NCBI GenBank assembly: GCA_005784505.1
Contig: VCAZ01000122.1
Span: forward strand, 678,284-742,283
Direction of reading: 5' to 3'
Origin: Bagarius yarrelli
Taxonomy: Eukaryota; Chordata; Actinopteri; Siluriformes; Sisoridae
Length of the DNA: 64,000 bases
Within the stretch, counting starts at the first letter, position 1; every line of letters begins with the position of its first letter. This document shows, one piece after another, positions 45,691-57,545 of this stretch. The notes under the pieces were generated by a model, which saw only the letters and a list, made by a program, of their open reading frames with translations, searched no databases and had not been told where the DNA came from. Made by a program: the position numbers and the translations under genes.

Positions 45691-47497
45691 GAAGTTACTT
45701 TGGGAAAAAAAAATCCAGATTTTGCTGTAGCATTTGTAGGAAATTGTCATGTTATAATAACAGCGACAAAATCGCCACTCCATGTCACTCACTCGCATAG
45801 AACACACACATTATTGCTAATGTTAAAGCAGGGTTATCGGTGTGTGTGTGTGTGTGTCCACTATAAGAGGTGTCTTTATCTAGCAATATAATGTCCAATT
45901 GTTGGCGCTGTAATCAGGATCCTATAGAAAAAAACCAGAGCTGGACATTTGGGACCAATTTATTAAATAGTGTTTCAGGTTGCGAGTGCAAATGAAAACT
46001 CGGGCATCATCAGCAGTTAGATTCTGAGAGCTGAGAACCGCGGTTGCCATTTCTCCACTAACTTTCTAGTTATTTCTGGATTTTGCTGGTGGTCCTGATG
46101 GTGAAGAGAGCGTTGGTGTCTTCTGTCTGTCACTAATGAAATGATTTAATTCTTCTTCATTTATTCTGTTGATACTTTGTCACCTTTCAAAAATAGCACT
46201 CTGTGGTGGAAGCTTCGCCGACTGACATCATCGATCAGGTCCCACTCGAGACCAGCAAGGTTTTGTGTCTGGTTCTGGAACCGGACACCAGCACAGGACT
46301 TTTTTTTTGCAGTGAAGAACTACAGCCAGTTTGAATAATGTGCATGGAAAAATAGCGCACCCTAGTGCACACTCATACCTACACCATCCAGGTGTCAACT
46401 CGTGCAGTGTGCGGAGAGCTTCCTGTTGGCCTAAATGTTCCTATGGCGTTTTATCTGATTAAATATTTGTCTTTTATTACATTACAATGTTAACAGATGC
46501 AAAAAATGTTTTTTGGACTGTTTTTGCTATCGCAAAAAAAAAGCAATGCTATAACAAACAGCTGCCTTTTTGTTGTTTATTTCTACTCGATGCTGTAATA
46601 GATAATATAATTATATTTTATTATATGTCTATAATAAAAGAAATTGCACTTGTTGTAGCCACTTTTATCAAAGGTCAGTAAATTTAACACAGAAATCAAG
46701 ATTTAAATAAGTGAAAAATAAACCGGAAAATTAACAGATGAATTAATTAATATCTTTCTATACAAACAATTAGTTAAACAAACCCAGAACAAATTCTTGT
46801 TAATTTTTATTTTTGTGAAGGTGAGCCAATGTAAATGTAATCAAGGTTTATTTTTGCGACACTGCAATCATATAAAAAGTCTTTAAAAAGATTTTTCATA
46901 TAAAAATAATTTTATATGAAGTTTATTTCACTGTATGTTATTACGCATTTATTAGGGACGACTTTTTAAAAAAATCTGTCTGTAGTTTTTTTTATTTTTT
47001 ATGCTGATTTATAGCCTAAAAACATTTTTTGGTGATATTTCCTTGTTTGAACAATAAAAGTTTCAACAAACATATTTGTTTTCTTTGGAAAATAAACGTT
47101 TGAACCCAGTTATGTTTGGTTTTGTATGTGACTTTTTATATGTTTACCAATGAATATTATTCCTAATATAAAACCTAAAAAAGATTTTACAGTTGATTTA
47201 TCAGGGACGTGCACAGACATTTTGAGGGGCACGGGTTCAAGTAGAAAAAAAGGCCATGTCTTATTTTTTTCTAAACAAAATATTAAATATATTATTATAT
47301 TATATATTATTCAACTCTACAACAAATTTATATTAATTTCCTTACACTTAAGCTAGCCCAGACAGGTGGTATCCTGGGCAAGATTGTAGATTTGCACCTT
47401 CCTATTTAACCAAAAACACACACACACATACATACACACACACACAACACAAAAAAAATCCAGAAAATGCAGATTTTTAAAACCTTTACTATAACAT
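45691..47497. other. Intergenic, no gene seen
   Basis: AT-rich, with a possible strong poly(A) region at 47050-47095 (gaacaataaaag, aaaataaac). It could end a long sgpp1 3' UTR, but nothing proves that. Confidence 0.4.
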
Positions 47498-47680
47498 AGG
47501 GCTGGACGATATTGCTGAATTTTGTATCACGATAATTTCGGTCGATACGTTATAATTTCGATATCAATATGAGCGATATTTAAAAAAGCCTCAGAAAAAA
47601 ACAATACAAAAATCTGATACAATTTATTTGCCAAGTCTACAAAACCTTTTATAAAACTATATATTTTTAGAAATAGAAAC
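47498..47680 (+). mobile_element. hAT-like MITE (family D), copy 1
   Basis: agggctggacgatattgctgaattttgtatcacgata, then aaaaaagcctcagaaaa and ttatttgccaagtctacaaaacc; the same blocks in order at 58487-58690. Confidence 0.75.
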
Positions 47681-47912
47681 TGCTAGAAATTAATTAATGT
47701 TTACGTTTTATTTATATTCAGCTTTAAGTTGTATTAAGACATCACTAATTAGTGGCACTGAAATAGAGCCGATTCTAGCGTTCCCATAAAACAGACTCAT
47801 TTGTTAGGCATGTCATTAATACGAATAGTGTCACAGACTGACATTTTCCTAAAAAACAGTGCATGTGTGTGTTTTGGCTAAGTAAAACACACATTTGAAC
47901 GGTGACGAACAC

Positions 47913-47930
47913 GACCGCCACCTAGTGGTG
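47913..47930 (-). promoter_or_regulatory. CTCF-like motif, intergenic
   Basis: gaccgccacctagtggtg; the reverse complement CACCACTAGGTGGCGGTC fits the CTCF core at every position. Motif match only. Confidence 0.45.
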
Positions 47931-48244
47931 ATTACAGAAACTAATTACGGTTTAGAATATTTATTTATTTGAATGACCGTTCATTCTGTTAAAACAACAA
48001 ATCGACTCTTCGAATTTGATTCAGTGAACCGAATAAAAAAATGATTCAGACTTATGAGTTATAAGGCCTAAAGCAAATATTCCACTCAGCAAACTGGTTT
48101 ATTTGCAAACGACTCAATTAAAATTTACCTTAATTAAAATAAAATATTGTACAACTTAATTGTCATTATTATTTTTTGAGGTAAATCTTAAAGTTATTTA
48201 AAGTTATATCTAATTTAGCTTAGCTTTGCTGTGTGCTAGCTGTC

Positions 48245-48263
48245 CGCCACTAAAACACACACA

Positions 48264-48302
<39 letters not shown>
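48245..48302. repeat. (CA)n microsatellite with SINE debris
   Basis: ca runs at 48256-48302, followed by gagtccaacgctttcaccaccacgctaccacttccc, which looks like a SINE head in reverse. Confidence 0.7.
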
Positions 48303-48305
<3 letters not shown>

Positions 48306-48874
48306 GTTATAGGAGTCCAACGCTTTCACCACCACGCTACCACTTCCCTACATATTACTTGAGTAAAAGTTTTAAAGTATGTAATATTTATGTTTATTTT
48401 TTAAGTATAAAATAACAATAATAATTTATTTGTAAAAATCATTTTCTTGTAAAAATCTATTTTTGGGAATTTTAAAAACAATACTTTTCAGGTCTGTAAT
48501 GTTATTACTTGTGATCTACAATAACATTTCGTTGTTTGTTCACTTTTTTTAAAAAGAGTTAAGCGTTTCCATAATGTCAATGTCAAGAATTTTATTTTTT
48601 ATTTTTTTTGCACTTTCTTGTAACTATTTTGCAATCCAGATATTAAGCCAAAATATTTTCGCCAGTTAAAATAAAAATAAATAAAATTTAGTCCTGAAAG
48701 TTTTTTGTTGATTTTCACTTTGTTCAACTGTTGTGCAAGTTTTCTAGTGACTTTTATTTATGTATTTGTGTTAGAATTTTTGATTGAGTTATGGTAAGAT
48801 TTTCCTGTTTTTTTTGTGGTAAGGGTGTACATGTGTGAAGGGGAGGGTGGGGGTGGGGGATTGGTTGAATAGAA

Positions 48875-48945
48875 GGACGCAAATCTACAATGGCACCTAG
48901 GGTGCCACCAGAGCCTGGGCCGGCCCTGAGAGGGGCCCAACCTCA
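48875..48945. repeat. Dispersed repeat (gcaaatctacaat family), copy 2
   Basis: acgcaaatctacaatggcacctagggtgccaccagagcctg matches 13965-14025. The two copies are 35 kb apart. Confidence 0.55.
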
Positions 48946-49024
48946 TTAAGCGGTACTCCTGAGAGTTTGTGTGTGGTTATGAGCATAAGCAGGTTTTATT
49001 TTATAGGACCTAAATAAATAAACA

Positions 49025-49300
49025 GAGGTGTGTAGCATATCTAAAATCTGCACTCAAGTAAAAGTAACAATGGAAATAGTTACTCAAGTAAAAGTACAAG
49101 AAATAGTTACTCAAGTAAGAGTAAAAAAGTATCAGAAAGAAAAACTACTCGGGTAATTAATCACTAGTTACTAGTTCTGATTGACACAAAGCAAAAACCC
49201 TGAATTTTAAACTACTTGGCAAGTTTTTACATCCCGTCTTATCCAAAGTCTCTTTGTTCTGATGATAAAATAAAGTCAGTCTCAGTCTTGTGATGGACAT
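49025..49300 (+). mobile_element. MITE family B (tactcaagtaaaagta), copy 2
   Basis: Three spaced actcaagtaaaagta motifs, then ggtaattaatcactagttactagttctgattgac and atccaaagtctctttgttctgat, parallel to 10770-11000. Confidence 0.7.
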
Positions 49301-50099
49301 TTTTTATAATTCACTTGTACAAATTAATTAATTGTGCTCGTCATTTCCACACGGGTGACCTGACAAATGGATCGAGCCGTGTGTTAGTGATGCTCAGTAA
49401 TTTTTTAGCATTCGTGTTACGTCTTAAACATGAATTCACTACTCATTTTTTGTCTCTTTTCAACTGATGAGTACTTGGTGTGTAAAAGTACGTCTCTAGA
49501 GCAAACAGTAATGTCAGTAAAAGGAACTCTTCAGTTTGGAGAGGAAACAACTGTGCAAGACCGAGTGTATCTGTAAAAGTAATGATGCAACAAAAAAAGG
49601 CGGTATCAATGCAAAAAACAAAAACAAACAAAAAAAACCCCAACAACTTCTTCATCTTCCTGCTTCATAAAATTCATTTAAAAGCTTTAAGTTGGGTTTA
49701 TTTTTTAATAAATTCATTTAAAATGTGTTTCCCCAGCTAACAGGGAACGGTTCCACAATTCACTAACGTTCTTTAAAAGTTATGCATACATTTTTATTAA
49801 TAGTCAATTTACGTTAAGAGAAAACTACATATGTATTGGACATTTTCACGTTTTTGAAACTTCCCAAACCCAAACCAAACGTTTTAAAAACGTTCTCCAG
49901 AACATACATTTGTTAGCTGGGTATGTACTGTATTAACAGTACACACATACTCAGAACTGATCGTATCACTGACACACTGTCGTTGATTTGAGCCTTTTTG
50001 CTTTAAAACAACATATTACGACATTTGAAACGTTCTTTATTTAATTACGTTTTGTAAAGTCGTCGCTAAAAGAAATGTATTTAAAATAGCGTCCGCACG

Positions 50100-50264
50100 G
50101 AACTATTTCTGAAAGGCGGATCCTCGCGGTTCACGTCGTGCGGTTAACAGTGTTGCACACAAAGCGGAAGCGGAAGTGTGTAGTGTGTCTAAAAGCAGTA
50201 AACATCGCCATGTGGAGTTTTTAAACCATGTAGAGAATAATAAAGACAACGTCAGCGTTTTCAG
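50100..50264 (+). promoter_or_regulatory. wdr89 promoter and non-coding first exon
   Basis: A small CpG-containing segment with tandem ETS/GABP-type sites (gcggaagcggaagtg, 50164-50178), typical of housekeeping promoters. An exon-like end gttttcag|gtgggt gives a donor at 50265. The matching acceptor is probably gttag at about 51438-51442, 27 bases before the wdr89 ATG. Confidence 0.55.
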
Positions 50265-51441
50265 GTGGGTTTCGTATAATTTATATTTATTTAATAACAG
50301 TATACAAAACACATCAATGTAAAGTCGCAATAGCAATATAATAATGATGGGTAACCTAAAAAATAGCTGTAATAATAATAATAATTATCATCATAATACA
50401 ATAATATAATTAAGATAAAATAAGACATATTATATTTAAATATATAGACAATACATAATATTATAAAAATATTATAATATAATTATTAGTTATCGACTCT
50501 AATAGTTATTAACAATTATTATTTATTTATTATTATTTATCAACAATATAGAATTAATACATTATATACTTGTATACGCTGTATAAAAGCCATCGAACCG
50601 TGTTGCCTGATTTTTTAAGAGCAAACCAAAAACAAGTAAAAATAGAAAAGATTTTAATTGTTTAGGACAAATTTATTAATTTATTACAAAAAAATCCTGT
50701 CTGGTCTCCTTCATGGAAATATTTATTAACAAACTAAATAAAAAAGTCACATTTTAAAATCACATAGAAACCTTTGTAATAGTGCACATAATAAGCATGG
50801 AATAATGTGGAGAAAATGTACTTTCTGTGCTTTAGAGATCTGTAAGAAAAACACATTTTCCTTTTATTATAAACCTTACTCCTGTATTCAATAAATGGTT
50901 AATCTTTTATTATACAATTACGTGTTTAACGTGTTTGGGAACCCACTATTATGTTTTTTTTTATAATTATAATTCTTAGGTTTTGTCTTTGATGGGCATA
51001 AAAAAAAAATCAATCAAAAGTCCAAAACGCATTTAGTCTTCAACCTTGCATAATTTTTATTTGTTATTTATCTTAATAATTTATTTTTAAAGTTTTTTCT
51101 TTACTAATTTTCCTTTTTTTTTTAGTATTATTTTTGAGACATGTCCCGTTATTTCGAGTTATTTACATGTTATAACGTATTTATAACAATATAAAAACAA
51201 AACAACTTTTGAATTAGTTTTGTTATTAGTAAAACTACTATATTCTTTAAAGTTTTAATAATACAGAGGGTCAGGATTTAAAGCAAAGTCTCTGGTTAAA
51301 TGTTTCTGTAGACTCACAAAAACTTATTATATTAATACTAATGTAATTGTTTAAGAGACTTGACTTTGACTTTTTTTTAAATTAGTTAACTTTTCTATGA
51401 CTGATAAGATTTTATTAACTTTGTAAACATTTTATTTGTTA
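50265..51441. other. wdr89 5' UTR intron
   Basis: Very AT-rich, poly-A/T tracts, no ORF. Inferred intron between the ETS-containing exon and the coding exon. Confidence 0.45.
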
Positions 51442-51468
51442 GCGTGCCAATACATATACTCTAGTCTC

Positions 51469-52754
51469 ATGGATTCTTTCGACGCTACGTTCAAGGCGCT
51501 GTCGATCTCCAGGCGATTGCAGCCCGAAGAGCCTTCGTACATTCTGGACTTGACGCTTTCACCTGAAGATTTCGTCGCAGTGTCCTGCTCCGATGGCGCC
51601 GTTCGGCTTCATGCCAAAGAGACACTGCGAGTACTGGGAGAGTATCAGGGCCACACGGGGGCCGTGTTCGGGGTTCGGTTTTGTCCGTCCTCACACGATC
51701 TGCTGTTCACCGGCTCCTCCGACGGGTTGCTGCGATGCTGGGATGTGCGTCAGCCCGGTTCCTCTGCGGTCCGAGTGTTCGGGAGTGACCCGGATCACGT
51801 GTACTGTTCGTTTGACGTGAGCTGCAGCGGTTCAGTCGTGTGTGCCGGCACAGAGCAGGTGGGCGATGACAGCTTTCTGGTTTTCTGGGATTCCCGGATG
51901 ACAGGAGGCGGAGCTAAAAAGGAAGGGCTGCTGGGTGTATATTCTGAGTCGCACAATGATGACATAACAGTTGTGCGGTTCCATCCAAAGCAGGCAGACA
52001 GACTGGCATCGGGTTCCACGGATGGCCTGGTAAATGTGTTTGATTTGAGTTTGGGGGAAGAGGACAACGCCCTCGTCACCACGTGCAACTGCGAGTCCTC
52101 CGCCAGCACACTCTGTTGGACAGGTGGGTGCCTAGAACATAGAACAGTAATGCGTTTTTGCCTTTTTCGTCAGAGATCTTTCATTTCGTTTTATATCCAG
52201 TTGGATGGAGAGAATGGAGAAATGTGAGAAGACAATTTACCAAAAAAATCTGATTTGTTCTTTCAGGTAAAAATCAGGACCAGCTGCTGTGTCTGACTCA
52301 CGATGAGGGCCTCCAGCTGTGGGATTTGTCTCATCTGGACAGCGATGACTCGTTCACTCTCTTTGGTTCATCCGATGCTCGAACTCTTGTCTCCTTACCT
52401 GATGGAACGTCTCTGGATTACTTTGTAAGCGGATTGTGGCTGGAGGAAGCAGCTCGTCTGGTTGTGGTGGGTGGATCCCACAGTGGAGAGCTTCACCTGT
52501 TGGACTGCAGCAGCACTGAATTAAAGCTAATGAAGTCGCTAAGCGGTGGCCACGCATCCACAGTGAGGTGTGTCCAGTGGGACTCGGTGGGCGGGGCTTT
52601 GCTGACAGGCGGCGAAGATGGCCAGCTGCTGCAGTGGAAGGCCAGAGCTGAGGAGATCAGAGTGGGGAAGAAGGACAACTATAAAAGCATCTCGTCTGTG
52701 CAACTGAAAGCAAAATCACACAGGAAGCAGAGAGAAAAGAAGCCTCCATTTTAA
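51469..52754 (+). CDS. wdr89: WD repeat-containing protein 89
   Basis: Beta-propeller WD40 protein of unknown precise function. Two coding exons, 51469-52123 and 52267-52754 (one base carried over a 143-bp intron), give 380 aa; human is about 387. Typical WD repeats are visible: FVAVSCSDGAVRLHA, HDLLFTGSSDGLLRCWDVRQ, CAGTEQVGDDSFLVFWDSRM, SHNDDITVVRFHP and LASGSTDGLVNVFDLSLGEE. After the intron come CLTHDEGLQLWDLSHLD, HASTVRCVQWDSVGGALLTG and EDGQLLQWKA. The C-terminus is basic (SHRKQREKKPPF). ATG 51469 is the first in frame after the probable acceptor at about 51442. From memory, the mammalian gene has an uninterrupted coding exon, so the intron here is worth noting. AATAAA follows 52 bases after the stop. 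Confidence 0.95.
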
Positions 52755-52805
52755 TTGTAATCCTGTCTGTAGGATATTTAAAGTATTGAGTATAAAATAT
52801 ATTTT

Positions 52806-52811
52806 AATAAA
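52806..52811 (+). terminator. wdr89 polyadenylation signal
   Basis: Canonical AATAAA 52 bases after the wdr89 stop codon, followed by a T/GT-rich region at 52825-52860. Confidence 0.7.
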
Positions 52812-52967
52812 CACATTATTTTAAACAGATTTGACTTTTGTAATATCCCATGTGGTGTGTATTTTTAATTATATTTCTTTTATTCTTTTTATGTGTGTGT
52901 GTGTGTGTTGTACACACTTTTACCTCGTTGTAGATGTACAATTGAAGTCCAAAAATTTTTTTTTCCT

Positions 52968-53115
52968 GCATAGTGTGTAAATCAGTGTGTTTAAAGTTCC
53001 TGGATGATCACCTACTTCCGTCCGGATTCTGAAGTACACGTTGTTCATTGTAGTTACATTTCACTCGTTTATCCATCATCCAAGTTTAAACATTATCATA
53101 CATTAAATTCACACT
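52968..53115. mobile_element. MITE family C, copy 2
   Basis: tcagtgtgtttaaagttcctggatgatcacctacttccg, ccggattctgaagtacac and tcactcgtttatccatcatccaagtttaaacattatca are shared with 55660-55895. Confidence 0.65.
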
Positions 53116-54389
53116 GTTGTGGTGTAAAAACTTTATTCGCAAATGTAAATGGGCATAGAAAAAACACTAATTTTAGGATTTTTAGATAGAAATATGTCAG
53201 CATTTATACATAGTAAAAGAAACATTATTTTAAAGTCTGTAATCTGGTCTTTTAAATAATTAATAGTGTCAGTTTTACATTACATTAATAGTGTGTCAGT
53301 TTTACATTATCATGCAAATCTATGTATTTTGTGGGTTTTACCACAGTTAATGTTAATGTAAGTTATTTGTAACTGCCTTTTATGTTTATTTTTCTAAATA
53401 AATAAATAAAACGGTATATCCTTTAGCGAAAGTACGTACTAACTCAAAAGTAAATGTAGTCGGTGTCGTTTAGGTGATTCGACTCTCAATGACTCGCATA
53501 CCGGAAAAACCTGACTCAGACAGACGATTCCATAGAATAAAGTTGATTCGACCGATTTAACCTAAGCAAAAAATAGTAAAAAGTAAAAAGAGAATTAAAG
53601 ACGTGCTTTTCATGTAACTTTAATAAGTTTCTTTATCAAACGTGTCGTTGTAAAAAATATAGAGTCGTTTGCTTGCTCAATCGTGTTATAAATAAACTAA
53701 ATAAATCCAAACGCGGTGTATTACAATGACTCTGGGTTTGGCCTCATTTCAAGTCTAACTTCATTCCACATTTGATTTTTTTTCCACCTTTTTTTTTTTC
53801 TTTTGCCGGTTGACAGTAACGAGCTGTTTCCCCCTCCTCGTCCTCGTCCTGTTCTCGTCAACCTAAACTCATTCTGCGTTTTTTTCCTCATGATTGACAC
53901 CTACGCTGTCCACTCAAAACATCAGTACACTTCAAACCAGCCAATCAGGCTAATGTATGGGTTGGCACTGGAACCAGCACGGTTGAGCCCCTTCTCTCTC
54001 TGTGTGTGTTATGTGTGCCATGGACTCAGCCCAGCAATATTGACAATAGGGTGAACGGATTTAATCGCCCTAAAGCAAACAATTAATTAAAAAATACCAA
54101 ACAATCGGAAAGGTAGAATAAACAGAAAAGTTCGGCGAAACCTGCGGAATTTCTACCAACCTTTAGAAATGTGTTTATTTTGACCGCATCTTTCTTTTTT
54201 TATGCATCCATTGATGGGACACGGAGGATTATTTCACTAGATGCTTTAAGTGTCGGCATTTTTAAAGCAAATATTGCACATTTTTGTGTTTGTGTGCTTT
54301 CCAGTAGGACAATTTAACAGAAGTGGGATCATATATATTTTTAAGGAACGTAAATAACCAAAAAATATATATATATACAAAGTGTTTAT
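53116..54389. other. Intergenic, wdr89 to ppp2r5e
   Basis: AT-rich with no gene. A GC-richer stretch at 53805-54050 (ctcctcgtcctcgtcctg, ccagccaatcaggc with a CCAAT box) could be part of the ppp2r5e promoter, but no exon was proven. Confidence 0.4.
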
Positions 54390-54440
54390 ACGGGATCAGT
54401 CCTGATCACCTCCGCTCCCCGAAACACAGAGGATCGAAAG
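54390..54440 (+). other. Candidate non-coding first exon of ppp2r5e
   Basis: gggatcagtcctgatcacctccgctccccgaaacacagaggatcgaaag ends at a donor-like gtaaaac (54441). It lies upstream of the ppp2r5e coding exon on the same strand. Position and a plausible donor are the only evidence. Confidence 0.3.
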
Positions 54441-55559
54441 GTAAAACATACTTGATATTTAAAAAAAAAACAATTCTGACATAAAGAATGTACATAATTT
54501 ATTTAATTATTGATGCCGAATATTTTTCTCACTTATCCGTTCATTTATGTTTTTATGTCCTTTGCGGCTTCTTTGCTAGCAAGACGCGAAGTGGATGTCT
54601 GTTAGCATGTTAGCCATTTAGCCAGGCTTTTAAGTTAATAACTTTTTTTCTCTGGTAGACGAAATGAACACAGTGATTAGATAAAGATTTGGAAATTTGA
54701 TTTATTTGTTTTTTTTAATGTTTGCTTTCAGAATTAAATAAAAGTAATATGCAAGCAATGTTTGTTCACTAGCGAGGATTTCAAGTGGGTAGCAAGTTAG
54801 CCGCTAATGGAGCTCGTGAGAATGGATAGAAAAAACTAACGAAACGTCTATAGAATCTTCTAGCAGCTCGTATAATTCTGATTATAAAAGGATCTTTCAT
54901 TATTGTATATTCCAAACAGATGTTTTTACTGGTGATAATAATGCGTTTTGTGATTTTTGTTTGCTAAAGCTAATAGCCTGGGTAGGCCTCAGTAGCTTCT
55001 GTTTCCTAGATAAATAGCAAAACTCTCACTTTTACGCAGAATCCCAAATGGACACAAAGTGCACTAGGTAGTGTACATCCTTTCATCTATGTGTTTACAT
55101 TATTTAGTGCGCTTTATGTCTGCACCACGGGGGCATTTAGGATTTAGCCTCAGAGAATTTGCCCTGTCCAGTTATTTGGGCCTGTTATTTACGTGTATGT
55201 TTAACAAACTTAAATTAAATGAGTTTATTTGAACCGCTTTTATTTTATGCAAAATCAAAACGTCATGATTCATTTTGTTTAATTTTTAGGTCAACACAAA
55301 AATAGTTTTGTTGCTGTTTTTTGTGTGACAGTGACTCATCCTGTACTTGATTTGTGTTCATCCAACAAAATTCTTCCGAGGAGGTACAAGTTCCGCCCAC
55401 AAACAGGGGATCTGAAATCATACACTTATATATATGTATATATATATATATATATGTATGTTTAAGTAGATACTACATTTATATTAGTACGTCTTTATCA
55501 GCCATTTAAAAAATACGTTCTGTATCGGCAGTATAAATGTAATTCGAACTTACTGCATC
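54441..55559. other. Probable ppp2r5e intron, no gene seen
   Basis: Contains gctagc/gttagc-rich DNA near 54570-54630, a decayed interspersed repeat with aatcccaaatgg and gtgcactaggtagtg near 55040-55080, and a (ta)n run at 55427-55455. Confidence 0.45.
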
Positions 55560-55990
55560 CGCCATGTTGATATTGTCACATGACAAACCACGTCACAGCA
55601 GCGTGATTTTGAAGTAAAGCAAACTTTCATACTATATAGTATGTGAAGAAAGTAGTATGTCCGAATCATCAGTGTGTGTAAAGTTCCCGGATGATTTATT
55701 ACTTCCTCCCGGATTCCAAAGTACACATACGATGGACACTTTACTGTCCCATGATCAAGGGAGAGACGACACGTCCTAATTCAAAATGGCTGGAAAAAAG
55801 TGGCGACTTTACAAAAGTTTAAAGTAACAAAAAAAACACTGTTAACTGTAGTTAAATTTCACTCGTTTATCATCATCCAAGTTTAAACATTATCACTCTT
55901 TAAATTTACACTGCTGTGACATCGCATGTGGATGTATTGCGTCCCAATTTCATTCATACTATTTGATTTCAGATGCAGCATTACTTTGTG
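55560..55990. mobile_element. MITE family C, longest copy
   Basis: tactatatagtatgtgaag, cccggattccaaagtacacatacgatgg, tttactgtcccatgatca, caaaatggctgg and catcatccaagtttaaacattatca in order. It includes all blocks seen in the copies at 22760 and 52968. Confidence 0.7.
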
Positions 55991-56329
55991 CATGCTTATT
56001 GATGATGTAAACAAAATGCGTGAATAGGTTTAAATTGTCCGACATTATAATATCTTTAACATTCTGCTCTGTTTTTCTTATCAGGTCTGTGTGTGTAAAT
56101 CTTAAAGTCGACGTGTATCTCTGTGTTTTTCCCTCATTTCAATAAGATTCACTTGTCGTTCAGAATCGAATCTGAAGAGAGAAATGATTTTATTGATCTG
56201 TGGAGACAAACGTTGCACATTCTTTATACATCACCGAAAAGCTTCTATATATTTAAACATAAAGCAAATGAAACGATGCAAAGTTCAGACTTTCTAGCTA
56301 CATTTCTAGGTGAAGTCGTAAAAACATTT

Positions 56330-56455
56330 ATTAATTTATCTTCTATACCCGCTTGAGAGGTCACGGGAGCCTGGAGCCTATCACAGCCTTCTCTGAAAGA
56401 GCGAAAGGCAGGAGGGGTAGACCCTGGACAGGTCACCAGTCTATTACAATTAGAT
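56330..56455 (+). repeat. Fish interspersed repeat (cttctatacccgc family)
   Basis: atcttctatacccgcttga, gtcacgggagcctggagcctatcac, gaaaggcaggaggggtagaccc and ggacaggtcaccagtc; relative of 15738-15850 but better preserved. Confidence 0.75.
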
Positions 56456-57329
56456 TAGATTAGATTTAACTTTGTCACTGTACAAGGAACATGTACAGAG
56501 ACAATAAAAATTAAAAACATAATCTAGCCATTCAGACCGGATTCTGTCTGATTGTGTTAAATTATTTGTACATACACCATAAGCAAATAGTACCTCATGC
56601 AAGTCAGAACCTTGTGGAAAATTGTGCTTCCCCAAATCACGCCCTTATGTTAGCAGTCTTTACCCTTTTGTCTAATCGACAGTTAAGCTCCTCCAATTAG
56701 AAACGTTCCTGATAATTTGTGCGCTGGTTAATTATCTTTATTATTTATAAAGCATGTAGGGTTTTTTCTTGATTTCACTAATTGTTTTCACTGAATATGA
56801 TTTATAACTTCCTACTTTCATTAGAGCAGTGAGTATGACTGACAGTTCCTCAACCAATCACAGACGGTCTCCTCTGCTCAACAGCACCAACTATTAATAA
56901 CAGATTTTTATTAAATGTAATTTTTTTTTTTAAAGGAATGTCAAAATTGAATTCGAGAAAGCCCAATGCGAGTTAGTCCTGCGTTCGCGCTCGGCTTTTG
57001 TTATAAAGTTTGTTATTCAAATCGTGGGCTAGAATTAGACACAATGCACAATAACCAAACACAGTGGCACATGCAAATCCACCAGGAGGTGAAAATGTAT
57101 AAACTCGTGTAGAAGAGCCCGAGCGGATCGTTTCAACTGTTTAATTTCGACTCGAAAGGGAAATTTTTGCACTCTGTCCGGAAGCAGTGGGAAATGTGAG
57201 TTAGGTGGCTTTTAGTTTTTTTGTCTGATTTAGGATGTAATAATTTATCGATATTGTAAAACTTTTTGGTCCAATTCCCTTTGTTAAATTTTTTATCGTA
57301 AAGTGAGTTAAAGTTCGGTAGCTTGGTGG
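56456..57329. other. ppp2r5e intron, no feature recognised
   Basis: AT-rich DNA. A tattagattagat run at 56452-56465 flanks the repeat. Nothing else supportable. Confidence 0.45.
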
Positions 57330-57545
57330 TTAAAGAAATAGTTCACCCAAAAATGAAAACTTTGACATTAGTTACTCGCCTCCAAAATTTCCAAAAGTGT
57401 AAGACCTTCTTTCATCTTTGGAACACAATGGAAATTGTCCCTCCCATAGACTGTAGGCTAACTACCAAGTTTAAGCCCCAGGAACGTACTAAGATGACCG
57501 ACGTAGTCGAATGTAGTCCATGTGACATCAGAGGTTCGACTGTAA
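57330..57545 (+). mobile_element. Fish dispersed repeat (atagttcacccaaaaatgaaaa)
   Basis: aaatagttcacccaaaaatgaaaactttg, ttagttactcgcctccaaa and ctttcatctttggaacac are hallmarks of a repeat very common in fish genomes. The ORF running through it has no meaning. Confidence 0.7.
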
